Source of the DNA: Prevotella sp.
Lineage (GTDB): Bacteria; Bacteroidota; Bacteroidia; Bacteroidales; Bacteroidaceae
Assembly: GCA_017467535.1 (NCBI GenBank)
Contig: JAFUST010000002.1
Location: 1 to 59,894 of the forward strand
Reading direction: 5' to 3'
Length of the DNA stretch: 59,894 bases
The notes below the pieces were generated by a model. It did not search any database and was not told where the DNA came from. It was given only the letters and a program-made list of their open reading frames with translations. Shown here one piece after another: positions 35,778 through 47,900 of this stretch (positions within the stretch are counted from its first letter, which is position 1; each line of letters begins with the position of its first letter). The translations under genes and the position numbers were made by a program.

Positions 35778-38700
35778 ATGAGACACTTATTCCTTACCCT
35801 TAGTCTTCTCTGCCTGGGCACTGCAACAGCCCTGGCACAGTCGAGCGACAACGAAGACAACGTAGTGAAGATTGCCGAATCCATGCACAACGCCCACCGG
35901 CCCGGCCAGGTGCTGGTGAAGTTCAAGGACGACACTTCCATCAGCGTGCAGCGGCAATCGTCCAGAAGCATGCGAGTCAGTTCACGCCGTGTGCAGTCGG
36001 TTCTCAACGAACTGGGCGTCACCAACATGGAGCAACTGATGCCCGTTGGCGGCAAGCAGCGACTGAAGCCGTCAGAGCGCCTGCGCCGTGCCAACGGCAA
36101 GATGATGGAAGACGGCGACCTGTCGAAACTGTATCTCGTGGAGTTCAACGAATCCCGCACCCCCTCGGTCCACCAGGCCGTAGAGGCCTTCAAGCAGTTG
36201 GAGGAGGTAGACTTCGTCGAACCCAACTACCTGGTGTTTGCACTGGGCAACCCTGCCCCTGAGCCTGCATCGACGGTGCTGCCCGTTCATCGCACGGCCA
36301 CGCCGCCGGCAGCGTTCACCCCCAACGACCCGCTGTACGAGCAGCAGTGGGGCCCCGCCGCCATCAACCTGCCCAAGTTTTGGGCCACTGAGACCCAGAA
36401 CGTGCTGGGTCGCCGCCCCGTGATTGCCATTCTCGACACGGGTGTGGACATTGAGCACCCCGACCTGAAGGCCAACATCTGGACCAACGAGGCCGAGGCC
36501 AACGGCGCCGCCGGCGAGGATGACGACCTGAACGGCTATGCCGACGACCTGCACGGCTGGGACTGCGTGAACCAGACGGGCCGACTGGGCGACTGGAACG
36601 GCCACGGCACGCACTGCGCCGGCATCGCCGCTGCCGTACAGGGCAACGGCATCGGCATCGTGGGTGCCAACCCTGATGCACTCATCATGCCGGTCACGGT
36701 GCTGCAGAGTGACGGCACGGGCGACGTGGGCACCATCATCCGCGGCCTGGAGTACACGATGACCCACAACGTGGACGTCATCTCGATGAGCATCGGCGGC
36801 TATGGTTACTCCATGGCCTACGAACTGGCCCTGGGCAAGGCCTACAACCGCAGCGTCATCGTGGCTGCTGCCGGCAACGACGGTCTGTGCATCTATCCCG
36901 GCCACAGTTGCTGCTCGAAACCCTCCTACCCCGCCGCCTTCACCTTCGTGCTGGGCGTAGAGGCCAGCAAGGACTACGCCGGACCGTGCTTCAGTTCCTG
37001 CGGCAAGGGCGAGGAACCCTGGAAAAACAACCCCTGGCGCGCCTGCTTCAGCAATCTGGACGACGACGGCCCCATCTATACCGACCTGAGCATCTTCGAT
37101 GAGGAGAAACTCTACAACTACGAACTCCTGGCCCCCGGCACCAACATCATGAGTACCTACCCCGGCGGCCGCTACAAGGTGATGAACGGCACTTCGATGG
37201 CCACGCCGTTGGCAGCAGGTGCCATCAGCCGACTGCTCCAGACGAAGGAGTACTCCAGCAAGGAACTGCTCTTCGGCGACCTGATAGGCACGGCCAACGC
37301 CGAGTCGAAAGTCATGGACGTGACAGCCGCCTACAACCTGACCGATGCCGACCGCCATCCCACGCTGATGCTCGTCGGCTATGCGATGAAGGACTCCATC
37401 GGCGGTGACAACGACGGCCGCTTCGATGCCGGCGAGATCATCGAACTATATCCCATCATGCGCAACTCCTGGGGCGAGGCCATCGGCATCAAGTGCTCCA
37501 TCTGCACCAGCGACAACGAAGACCCGGAAATCATCGAGATTCTGGACAACAACGTGGACTTCGGCCGCACGCTCAACAGTTACGGCAAGGAGCAGAGCCT
37601 CAACCCCATCCGCTTCAAGATCAACGACAACTGCGTGGACGGCCGCCACATCCGTCTGACCATCAACTCCACCTGCGAGAACGGCACGGGCGAGACCATC
37701 GCACAAGACATCGTCATCACCGCTGAGAACGGCGAGGAACTGAACGGCATCATGCAGAAGAACACAACGCTCGTTGCCGGTAAGCACTACATCATCAACA
37801 AGAGTTATGCCATCCCCGCCAACCTGACCCTGACCATCCAGCCGGGCACGACCATCAAGATCCACGACAACGCCCAGTTCATCGTCTCGCCACAGGCCCG
37901 CATCCGAGCCATCGGCACCCCCGACCAGCCCATCATCTTCACCAAGGGCGATCTGAACCAGGGCTACGTGCCGACGATGCAGTTCAACAACAACTGCGTG
38001 TTTGAGTACTGCCAGTTCCTGATGCTCTCTGCCGAGGAAAACCTCATCACCGGCGGACGCTTCACCGACTGCATCTTCAAGGACTGCTATCTGGGCTGCC
38101 ACGGCATCACCGGTACCACCACCACGCGCTGCAACATCATCCAGAACACGGGCTATGTGGGTATCGATTATGGCAACACCCACAAGAACAGCAACATCAT
38201 AGACAACACCGCCACCCACCGCTCTCAACTCTGTTATCACAATCAGCCGTGGTACAACTTCCTGCCGCAGTGGACTGAGTACAACGGCTGCAACATCTAC
38301 GGCAACTATCGCGACTACCTGCTCCACTACTCGAGCGTGGGCAGCGTCACGCTGGAGCCCACGGTGACCTACTACGACTATCCCTCCTATCTGGGTTCGG
38401 CCCGCGAGGACCTGGCCCGCAGGGGAGTGATCGACTACTACAACGAGTGCAACGACGACGTGCGCCTGACCACCTTCGGTGCCATCGACATCTCCAACAT
38501 GCTGAAGAAGCCCAATGCCGAGGCACACGGCGTGGTGTGGAAGATCCTGGTCAACGGCAAGGATGCACAGGACGAGTACGACGAGATTCCGCCCCTCGGC
38601 GTGGGCACCCATCGCGTGGATGTCTACTTCAACCGCGAGATGGACACCCTCGTAGCCCCCTACCTGACGATGGGCGTGCGTCCGCCATACACCCAGAACT

Positions 38701-39854
38701 TCATCAACGAGAACCCCTCGTGGAGTGCCGACGGCAAGATCTACACCGCCTATATCACCATCACCGCCAAGAGCGACTTCGACGGCATCAACCGCTTCTA
38801 TGTGGACGAGGCCCAGGACAAGGAGCACTTCGTCATTCCCGTGGAGCGTTCACGCTTCAACGTGCCCGTGTCGGCAGCAGGCAGCAAGAGCGTCGGCTTC
38901 ATGGCCCAGCCCGGCCTGGGTCGCGTCGACCTGACCTGGAACGCCATCGACACGCTCGACGTGGAGGACATCATGGGCTACAACGTCTACCGCTACACCA
39001 TGGACGACCAGATGCAGGCCTCCGACACGCTGCGCGTCAACGAGGATCTCGTCATGTTGCCTGACGGCGTATTTGAGGGCGAACTCTCGTTCACTGACTA
39101 CGACGTCACCCCCGGCACCACCTATTATTATTACTACCGCGCACTCCGCTCCACGCTCGACAGCACCGAGCCCTCGCTGACGGTGGCTGCCACCCCCGCC
39201 ACCTCCATCAAGGGCGATGCCAACGGCACGATGGACGTCACCGTGGCCGACGTGGTGAGCGAGATTGACTATCTGACCGACCAGAATCCCAAGCCCTTCA
39301 TCTTCGAGGCTGCCGACGTGAACTCGGACAACACGGTCAACATCCTCGACGTGGTGGGCACCATCAATATCATCATGGGCACCGCCGCCGCACCGACGCA
39401 GGCCCAGGCTCTGGCCACCGCTGACTACACCATTGAGGACGGTCTGCTCTACATCGACTGCCCCGTCAGCCTGGCCGGCGTGCAGGTGCTCTTCAGGAGT
39501 CAGGATGGCCTGCTGCGCTGCGAGCCTCTCGACATCATGGACGGCATGGAGAACACCAGCAGCACCAAGGATGACGAGTGTCTCTTCCTCTCCTACTCCT
39601 TCCGCGGACGCACCATTCCTGCCGGTCGCCACGCCATTCTCCGTGTGGGCGATGCTGAGGTAGCGGGTATCGTGCTCAGCGACGCAGGCGGCCGTGAGGT
39701 GATGGCCAACTACAGCCTGCCCACCGTCATCGAGAGCATCCTGCCCGAGCAGCACGTGGACAACCGCCAAGGCGTGTTCGACCTGATGGGCCGCAAGATA
39801 CAGACGCCGCGCAAGGGTGTCTATGTGGTCAATGGAAAGAAAGTGTGCTACTAA
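35778..39854 (+). CDS. Secreted S8 subtilisin-like protease with dockerin
   Basis: A 1,358-residue exported protease. After the signal peptide (1-21) is a prodomain (~35-155, VLVKFKDDTSISV). The S8 domain has the complete triad: Asp220 (AILDTGVDIEHPDL), His276 (NGHGTHCAG) and Ser473 (NGTSMATPLAAG). A beta-helix-like region (~670-850) and an Fn3-like domain (~1025-1140) follow. A type I dockerin with two EF-hand-like repeats, DANGTMDVTVADVV and DVNSDNTVNILDVV, covers ~1145-1200. The tail is GVYVVNGKKV. It lies 33 bases after the cohesin/MBG gene. Confidence 0.88.
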   Translation: MRHLFLTLSLLCLGTATALAQSSDNEDNVVKIAESMHNAHRPGQVLVKFKDDTSISVQRQSSRSMRVSSRRVQSVLNELGVTNMEQLMPVGGKQRLKPSERLRRANGKMMEDGDLSKLYLVEFNESRTPSVHQAVEAFKQLEEVDFVEPNYLVFALGNPAPEPASTVLPVHRTATPPAAFTPNDPLYEQQWGPAAINLPKFWATETQNVLGRRPVIAILDTGVDIEHPDLKANIWTNEAEANGAAGEDDDLNGYADDLHGWDCVNQTGRLGDWNGHGTHCAGIAAAVQGNGIGIVGANPDALIMPVTVLQSDGTGDVGTIIRGLEYTMTHNVDVISMSIGGYGYSMAYELALGKAYNRSVIVAAAGNDGLCIYPGHSCCSKPSYPAAFTFVLGVEASKDYAGPCFSSCGKGEEPWKNNPWRACFSNLDDDGPIYTDLSIFDEEKLYNYELLAPGTNIMSTYPGGRYKVMNGTSMATPLAAGAISRLLQTKEYSSKELLFGDLIGTANAESKVMDVTAAYNLTDADRHPTLMLVGYAMKDSIGGDNDGRFDAGEIIELYPIMRNSWGEAIGIKCSICTSDNEDPEIIEILDNNVDFGRTLNSYGKEQSLNPIRFKINDNCVDGRHIRLTINSTCENGTGETIAQDIVITAENGEELNGIMQKNTTLVAGKHYIINKSYAIPANLTLTIQPGTTIKIHDNAQFIVSPQARIRAIGTPDQPIIFTKGDLNQGYVPTMQFNNNCVFEYCQFLMLSAEENLITGGRFTDCIFKDCYLGCHGITGTTTTRCNIIQNTGYVGIDYGNTHKNSNIIDNTATHRSQLCYHNQPWYNFLPQWTEYNGCNIYGNYRDYLLHYSSVGSVTLEPTVTYYDYPSYLGSAREDLARRGVIDYYNECNDDVRLTTFGAIDISNMLKKPNAEAHGVVWKILVNGKDAQDEYDEIPPLGVGTHRVDVYFNREMDTLVAPYLTMGVRPPYTQNFINENPSWSADGKIYTAYITITAKSDFDGINRFYVDEAQDKEHFVIPVERSRFNVPVSAAGSKSVGFMAQPGLGRVDLTWNAIDTLDVEDIMGYNVYRYTMDDQMQASDTLRVNEDLVMLPDGVFEGELSFTDYDVTPGTTYYYYYRALRSTLDSTEPSLTVAATPATSIKGDANGTMDVTVADVVSEIDYLTDQNPKPFIFEAADVNSDNTVNILDVVGTINIIMGTAAAPTQAQALATADYTIEDGLLYIDCPVSLAGVQVLFRSQDGLLRCEPLDIMDGMENTSSTKDDECLFLSYSFRGRTIPAGRHAILRVGDAEVAGIVLSDAGGREVMANYSLPTVIESILPEQHVDNRQGVFDLMGRKIQTPRKGVYVVNGKKVCY

Positions 39855-39859
39855 AACAT

Positions 39860-39887
39860 TGAACATTAAACAATAAACATTGAACAT
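39860..39887 (+). repeat. Heptamer array TGAACAT/TAAACAA x4
   Basis: Four units fill most of the gap between the protease stop (39854) and the next start (39901). Confidence 0.9.
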
Positions 39888-39900
39888 TGCCTTTGTGCTT

Positions 39901-41964
39901 ATGACACATCTCAGGAAACGTGCGGCAGTAGCCCTCCTGTCGGTGCTCTGTGCCCTCACTGCGCCCGCCCTGGCCCAACCGACGGTGGGCCTCACCTCCG
40001 CCTCCGGCCATCCCGGTGAGGAGATGGAGATGGCCGTGGTGGTGCAGGGCCTCGATCAGGTGACTGCCGTCCAGATGAACATACCTCTGCCGCAGGGTGT
40101 CTCCTACGTGGAAAACTCTGCCACGGCAGGCAGCGTGGTGACCGCCAACCATCAACTGCAGGTCACCCAGACTGGCCAGGAACTGAAGATCTACGTCTAC
40201 TCGCTGCAGTTGGCCGCCCTGCAGGGCGGCCAGGGCCCGCTGGTCTCCTTCCGCCTTCTGGCAGGAGGCCTCCCCGGCAACTATCCGCTCACGCCCTCCG
40301 TCGTGCTGAGTAATGCGCAGGGCGGCAATGTCACGGCGGGCGTCACGGCGGGCTCAGTCACCGTGCTCAGTCCGGCCATCGCATTGTCGGTCAAGGACAT
40401 TGACTTCGGACAGGTGCCCATCCGCAGCACCCACACCCGGTCTGTCGTGGCCACCAACACCGGCAACGAGCCCCTCGCGCTGACGGCTGCCGAGTGCAGC
40501 GACGCTGAAATGACCGTCGCCGGTCTGCCCTGCACCATCCAGCCCGGTGGTCAGCAGAATCTGACCGTCAGTTATGCCCCCACGAAGGCAGGCGAGACCG
40601 ATGCAACGGTCCGCATCCTCTCCGATGCCGCCAACGGCACACAGACCATCCGCGTGAAGGCCCTGCCCTATTCGGTCAACGAACTGCTGGTGAAGACCAC
40701 AGCCGAAGGGAGCGACGGGCAGATAGGCGTCAGCGTGGAGATGCGCAACATGGAGCCTATCGTGGCCGTGCAGTGTGTGTTCGCACTGCCCGATGCGCTG
40801 CAGTTCGCTGAGGGCAGCATCCAGATGAATGCCAGCCGTGCGCAGGGCCATCTGCTGTCATCGTCCTGCACAGACGGTATGCTGAAGGTCTACATCCACT
40901 CGGCATCTAATGCGGTGCTGACCGGCAACGAGGGCGAACTGTTCTCGTTCCGCGTGCAGAGCATCGGCGCCTCCGGCAACTACACGCTCAGCCCCTCTGA
41001 GGTCGTTCTGAGCAATGCCAACGGCCAGAATATGCTCTCCGGCACCCAGGATGCCACTGTCCATCTGTCAGCACCTCACATTGAGGCGGCGGGTCAGATC
41101 GACTTCGGTGCCCAGCCCATGGACAAGGAAATCAAGTTCTCCTATCCTGTGAGGAATACCGGCGAGACGCCGCTCACCATCAGCCGCATTGAGATAGACA
41201 ATCCGGCCATCACCGCCTCCCCCACCCTGCCACTGACCATTGCGGCAGGCGCCACCCGCAATCTGGAGATTGTGTACCAGCCGGAGCAGGAAGGGCCATT
41301 CGAAGGCATCATGCAACTGTACTGCGACGATCCCGACCAGCAGATGCTGGTGGTCAGCATGGCCGGTTCCACCTACTATGACAACCGCCTGTCGCTGTCA
41401 GGCGTGGAGCGCGCGGGCGGACAATTCGCACTGACCGTCTCGCTGCACAACACCCTGCCCATCACGGCCCTGCAGGCCGACGTGCACTGGAATGCCGCCT
41501 ACACGCTCCGCGCTGAAGACATCAGCCTGAGCGACAGGGCCGGCAATCATCAGGTGGCGCTCAGCCAGGTGTCGGCCGACACCTACCGACTCTTTGTCTA
41601 CTCTGCCGACAACCAGTCCATTGCTGCAGGCGACGGTGCACTGCTCACCCTTATATATAATAAGGTGGAGCCCAACGCGTCTGCCTATGGCACGACCATC
41701 ACCGCCAGCCACATCATACTGAGCACGCCGGAAGGTAAGGATCAGGCGTCGTTGGCCGCTACAACGCTGGTCGTAGGGAAGAAGGGCGACGTGAATGCCG
41801 ACGGTCTGGTGACCGTGGCCGACGTGACCGCCGTGGTCGACGTGCTGCTGGAGCGTCAGGTGCCGGCAGGCACTGCCGAACGAGCCGACATCAACGGCGA
41901 CGGTCGGGTGAGCATCATCGACGTGGTGGAAGCCATACAACTTGTGTTGAACGATAAACATTGA
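39901..41964 (+). CDS. Scaffoldin-like protein: three cohesin-like domains, two ASH/Ig-like domains, dockerin
   Basis: A 687-residue exported protein starting at ATG 39901 (signal peptide ends ALA-Q); the frame extends to a TTG at 39880 inside the heptamers. Modules in order: cohesin-like 1 (~28-158, HPGEEMEMAVVVQGLDQVTA), ASH-type Ig domain (~160-258, DIDFGQVPIRSTHTRSVVAT), cohesin-like 2 (~260-395), ASH-type domain 2 (~398-495, QIDFGAQPMDKEI) and cohesin-like 3 (~497-625). The dockerin is at ~628-687, with DVNADGLVTVADVT and DINGDGRVSIIDVV calcium loops. No catalytic domain is present, so its job is probably assembly of dockerin-bearing partners. The last codons and the stop come from the heptamer array. 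Confidence 0.82.
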   Translation: MTHLRKRAAVALLSVLCALTAPALAQPTVGLTSASGHPGEEMEMAVVVQGLDQVTAVQMNIPLPQGVSYVENSATAGSVVTANHQLQVTQTGQELKIYVYSLQLAALQGGQGPLVSFRLLAGGLPGNYPLTPSVVLSNAQGGNVTAGVTAGSVTVLSPAIALSVKDIDFGQVPIRSTHTRSVVATNTGNEPLALTAAECSDAEMTVAGLPCTIQPGGQQNLTVSYAPTKAGETDATVRILSDAANGTQTIRVKALPYSVNELLVKTTAEGSDGQIGVSVEMRNMEPIVAVQCVFALPDALQFAEGSIQMNASRAQGHLLSSSCTDGMLKVYIHSASNAVLTGNEGELFSFRVQSIGASGNYTLSPSEVVLSNANGQNMLSGTQDATVHLSAPHIEAAGQIDFGAQPMDKEIKFSYPVRNTGETPLTISRIEIDNPAITASPTLPLTIAAGATRNLEIVYQPEQEGPFEGIMQLYCDDPDQQMLVVSMAGSTYYDNRLSLSGVERAGGQFALTVSLHNTLPITALQADVHWNAAYTLRAEDISLSDRAGNHQVALSQVSADTYRLFVYSADNQSIAAGDGALLTLIYNKVEPNASAYGTTITASHIILSTPEGKDQASLAATTLVVGKKGDVNADGLVTVADVTAVVDVLLERQVPAGTAERADINGDGRVSIIDVVEAIQLVLNDKH

Positions 41965-41996
41965 ACATTGAACATTGAACATTAAACAATAAAACC
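41955..41996 (+). repeat. Six heptamers overlapping one gene's stop and abutting the next ATG
   Basis: TAAACAT, three TGAACAT, TAAACAA and TAAAACC. The stop codon of the scaffoldin-like gene (41962-41964) is the TGA of a unit, and the last unit ends one base before ATG 41997. Confidence 0.95.
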
Positions 41997-44900
41997 ATGA
42001 CTATGAACAGACAACTATTTGCGAAAGCCTGGATGCTGCTGTTGGCGGCATTCATGGCAGTACCACTGTCGGCACAGGTATTGACCGTGCAGGTGGACAG
42101 CGAAGGCGGTCTTTGGGATGCGCTGGAGGCTCAGGGCGTCACCAACTTCGCCGGCATCAAGCAACTCAAGGTGACTGGCGCGATGGGCAGCAGCGACTTC
42201 CTGCTCATCAAGAACCAGATGACCGCCCTGGAAAGCATCGACCTCTCGGGCACAAACATCACCGAGGTGCCTAACGCTGCCTTTCAGTACAAAGAGACGC
42301 TGAAGGTTGCACGACTTCCAAAGAACATCACCCGCATCGGAAGTCAGGCATTCGAAAACTGTATAGCAGTGGAGTCCGTCACCTTTGGCGACCAGACCGC
42401 AGTTTCTGGGAAAATCGTGTTTCCGGCCACGCTGAGATACGTTGACTACAATGCTTTTTACAGTTGCCAACTGCTGACCAACCTGAACTTTACGGCATGT
42501 GCCAGTTTGGAGGGTCTGAGCAGTTCAGCCTTCTACAATCTGCCTAACCTGAAGGAAGTCCTGTTCCCCAGCCAAGGCAACATAAGGCTGGAATGGTACT
42601 GTTTCAATGTAGAAAGCACCTGGGACGAAGAGACCCAACAGTGGATTTACAAGGGACTGGAGAAAATAACCCTAACTCCAGCCATCACCTCGTTGAGCGG
42701 CTACAGCCTGCCCAGGACACTGAAGACACTGTATGTGGAATCTTCCACACCGCCTTCATGCAGCAACGATGCGTTTAACCATTTCTTCGAAAACGGTAAT
42801 CCCTCCATCAAGGTCTATATACCAAAAGGCTCCAAGCGCAATTATGCCATTGCCGATGGCTGGAGCCGTCTCTATACCTACATGGAGGAGATGGGCATCC
42901 AGATTAACATCAGCGGCTACGGCACACTGCAGCGCAGTAGTGTTGCATACGCTAACGGAAGTGTCATCTTCACTGAAGAAGGCAGTGCCACGACGCTGAA
43001 GGCTGTGCCTGAGAGCGGAAATAGTATCGTATCGGTGACGCTCAATGGCAATGCCGTGAGTGCAGCAGCCGACGGCACCTTCACCATTCCTGCCGGTACC
43101 ACTACCGGCACACTGACGGTGGCCTTCACCTCCAATCCCCTTACGGTGCAGAATCCCAATGGCGGTGAGTTGAAAGAACTCCTTTCTGCTATGGGCAGCA
43201 ATGCCAGCACCCTGCGCACACTGAAGGTGGTGGGCAAGATGAACACCAGGGACTGGAATTTCGTGTCAAGCAGTCTGCAGCAGATAGAGATGCTGGACAT
43301 CAGCGAGACGGACACAAAGAGCGTTCCTGAACAGGCACTACGCAACAAGGAAACACTGACCACCGTGCATCTGCCTTCTACGGTGACGAATATCGGCAAC
43401 GAGGCATTTGCATACTGTCCTCAGTTAACCGTGGTAGACGGATGCGAGAACGTGAAAGAGATTGGTAGTTCAGCCTTCTATGACTGCAAAAAACTCACAA
43501 CATTCCCCTTCGGTCAGAAAATCGACCGAATAGAAAGTTCTGCATTCGGGAATTGTTCTTCACTTCCTCTGACTCTGGTGATGCCTGCTTCTTTGACCTA
43601 CCTGGGTTGGAACAATGTGTTCACCGGTTCATCAATCAGAACTTTCGATTTAAGCCAATGTGCTTTAAATTGTTCTTTTGGCTATGACGCATTTGGCGAG
43701 TGTACGTCTCTCGCTCTGCCGGAAAAGGGCAATTATCAACTGTCATGTCAAGCCTTGCGCAACGCAAAACTCACCGAACTGCGCTTGCCATCGGCCATCA
43801 CCAGTCTCGAATGCGACAATGTGCTGCCCACCATGCTGCAGCGCCTCTATGTGAGCACTTCCACACCAATCAATGTCTCCTCGAACGATGCGCTGAAAAA
43901 CATCGACTTTGACAACTGTACACTCTATGTGCCCGTAGGCTCAAAAGCCGACTATGAGGCAGCCAACGGTTGGGCTAACTTTACCAACATCAAGGAGTAT
44001 GGCCTGCAGGTCGTCGTTGCCGAACAGGGCAAGGTGCGCTCCGGCAGTCAGACCATGATGGGAACTACATCTTTCTTCCCCACTGGCGAAAGTGCAACCT
44101 TCGACATCGTGCCGAACGACGGTTGGCACGCCGAGTCGGTAACCGTCAACGGCACGGCAGTGGCCATCACTAACAACAGGTTTACGCTGAACGGCAGTCA
44201 GTTAGACGGCAAACTCGTCGTGACCTTCGCCATCAACCAGTTTAACCTGCAACTGCAGATCACCGGCAACGGCAAGGCGAAACTCGGATCGCTGGAGTAC
44301 ACGGCCAGCCAGACGCTGGCGGTGGACAGCCTATCGAAACTGAACTTCACGCTGGAGCCTGCAGCAGGCCTGATGGTGAGCAGCATCACCTTCAACGGCA
44401 AGGAGAGCGTGGTGCAGAATGGCGGCACCAACTATGTGACACCTGCCATCACGGCCAACTCTACACTCGCCATCACCTTCGGTGCCAGTGGTGCCACAGG
44501 AGACGTGGCTACCTACACCGTCACCACCAGCGACTACGGCACCGTGGAATACCTGAACACCTCGCTGCTGCCTCAGACTACCATCATGGTGAAGAAGGAT
44601 GCAGATGCCATCTTCACACTGAAGCCCGATGACTACTGTGTAATCGAGAAAGTTCTACTCGACGGCACAGATGTCACCAGCCAAGTGGATGCCAATGGAC
44701 TGCTCGTGGTCAAGAACGTGAGCGCAGATGCCACACTCGACGTCACCTTCGGGTTCAACCCGGAACTCGTGGTTGCGCTGACGGACGGCCTGTCGCTGAA
44801 CAGCGCCTTGACCGATGCGCAGAAGCAGATGGTGACCAAACTGACCGTGACAGGTCAACTATCGCAAGAAGACTACTACACCATGCGCGACAAGATGCCG

Positions 44901-47900
44901 CTGCTGGAAGAGATTGACCTGTCGGATGTGGATACGTCGAACATGGATTGGGTGCCCGGTCGTGCATTCTGCCTGACCGACAGTTGGGATAACCCTGGAG
45001 GCAAGAGTTCGCTTGTCAGTGTCCGCCTGCCTAAAGGCACCAAGTGGATTTACAGTTTCGCCTTTGCCGGTTGTACAAACCTGAAGGAGGTGAACTTCAC
45101 AGAACTGAACAATCTGGAATGGATGGACTCTCGAGCCTTTGGATGGACTGCCCTCAGTGCCGTCGACTTAAGCCAGACGAAACTGACGTCGATAAGCGAT
45201 CAGTTCTATAAGGTGCAGGGCATGGAGAACGTAAGGCTGCCCAAGACCTTGACTTACCTTGGTGATGTGTTCAGGGAGAGCAGCCTGATGGAGATCGACC
45301 TGTCTAACTGCACGGAACTGAAGACACTGGAAAGCACATTCTACGGCAGCAAGAAACTGGAGAAAGTCATTCTGCCAGAAGGAATCACCACCATCAACGG
45401 TGCATTCTATGGCTGTGAATCGCTGACCAGTATCAACTTCCCCAAGAGTCTGCGGTCTATTGGCAATAGTGCGTTCTATCAAACGAAAATTCAGACGGCC
45501 GACCTCGCTAAATGTACCGAACTGGTATCGCTATCAGGCTGGGGCGTATTCAGTAGTTGCAGAGAACTGAAGGAGGTCACCCTGCCGGCATCGTTGCAGA
45601 CAATAGGCGAGACTACTTTCAGCAACACTTCCATTACCACTATCGACCTGTCGAAGACGCAAGTGAAGGACATTCCAAGTTCGGCGTTCTCGGATTGCCG
45701 CCAGTTGGAAAACATCAAGTTACCCGCAGAACTGAAGACCATCGGCAACTATGCCTTCAATGGATGCGAGAAACTGGCTGGCGTGCTGGAACTGCCTGCC
45801 ACGATCACGTCCATCGGCGAAGGTGCATTCCTAAGCACCCAGATTCCCGTGATCAGGTGCAATGCCACCACCCCGCCTGCCATTACCGCCAACTCGTTCA
45901 GCGACAAGTGGGAGGCCGCCTTCGTTCCCGAGGGCTGTGCCGAGCGCTACAAGTCGACAGAGATCTGGGAGGACAAGGTGATTCTGGACGGCGAGGTTCA
46001 TGCCGAAGTGACGGTGACCTTTGAGGGTAACCTGGCCAACGACATCGTGGAGCAGGCCAAGATGGCACCGGCACGCATCACCCACCTGAAGGTGCACGGC
46101 CCGCTGGGAGCAAAGGACTTTGCCATCATGCGCTCCAACATGACGCTGCTATACGACCTCGACATGGAGGACGCTGAGTGCAGCATCATCCCCGAGCAGG
46201 CCTTCCTCGACAAGAAGGTGCTGATGAACGTGAAGTTGCCGCGCGAACTGCTGGTCATCCAGGAGAGTGCCTTCCAGGGCTGCTCAAGCCTGAAGGGCAC
46301 ACTCACGCTGCCTGCCGGCGTCACCACCATCGGCTGGGCGGCCTTCCAGGGCTGCTCGAGTCTGGAGAAGGTGGAACTGAGCAGTGCGCTGGAGGTGATT
46401 CGCGGCTGGGCCTTCGAGGGCTGTTCGAGCCTGCAGCAGGAAATCACCTTCCCGGAGCGCTTCACCTCCATCGGCGAGTATGCCTTTGCCAACTGCCGCA
46501 ATCTGGAGGGTACGGTGAAGTTCAACAAGGAGTTTTATATGTTCATGGGCAACGACGGCTACTGGTCGAGCACGGGCCGTGCCTTCGAGAACTGCTCGAA
46601 GATTGAGACGGTAGATATGTCAGACTGCGAGTACCTCTATCAGTTGCCTTGGGGCGTCTTTGCCGGATGCACCTCACTGCAGACCGTCATGCTGCCGCCT
46701 TACACGGAGCGTATTGAGAACGAGGGATTCCGCGACTGTGCCAGTTTGAGCAACATCTCATTCCCCAAGTCGCTGATGTATATAGATGACTATGCGTTCT
46801 ACAACTCCGCCTCACTGCAACGGGTCGATTTGTCTGACTGCAAGGACTTTGCCACCATCGGCAACTATGCCTTTGCCAACTGCGCCTCACTGGAGTCGGT
46901 CAGCCTGCCGAAGAGCCTGAACTGGATTCAGTCCTACGCATTCAGCGAGTGCCGCAAACTGGGCGAGTTCAACGTGGAGGCCCTGCAGCCTGCCGACCTG
47001 GGCGAATATGTGTTCCGTCACGTTCACACGGAGCGTTGTGTGCTGTCTATCCCGACAGGCACCTACAGCGACTATCTGTCGGCTCCGCAGTGGGGTGAGT
47101 TTGTGTCAATGCGTAAGGCTATCGACGTGAGCCTCGACGAGGGTGCTGCCCTGACCTATTCAAGTGGTGGCGAAGGCGTGGCCGCGGCTCGCGGTATGCG
47201 CCGGGCTCCGTCGGCCGTCGGCCAGCAGGCTGGCGTGAACGTGAAGGACGGCTCGAGCCTGTATGTGGCTGAGAACGAGAACGTGACCTTCTACATTGAT
47301 CCTGAGGAGAATGTGAGCATTAAGCAGGTGCTGTTCAACGGCGAGGATGTGACTGCCCAGTTGCAGGACAATGCCTTCGTCACACCGGGCATGACCGAGA
47401 ACACGTCGTTCCAGGTGCTGCTCAACGTGGACGGCCCCATCTCGGTGAAGGAACTGCGTATGCTGAACCAGACGGCCAACATCCGTGAGGCTGAGAGCAC
47501 GAGGATTGAGGCTACGGTCTATCCCACGAACGCTACCAACAAGACCGTGCGCTGGAGCAGCAGCGACGAGACGGTGGCCACGGTGGCCGAAGACGGAACG
47601 GTGACGGGCGTCAGTGCCGGCCGGGCCATCATCACGGCAAAGACCGAGGACGGCAACTACGAGCAGCAGTGCGAGGTGGTGGTGATGTCGAATGACTACT
47701 ACATCACGCTGGAGAAGAACATGGACACGTTTGTGGAGTACACTTGCTGGCTGCCGGTGATGCTGCACAATGCTGATGCAGCCCAGGGCATACAGTTCGA
47801 CGTCTATCTGCCGGAAGGCCTGGGCATGGACTATGAGTGGAGCGGCGACTTCGGCGTAGCGCTGAGCGAGCGTGCCCAAGGACACTCGGTGAGTGCGGCA

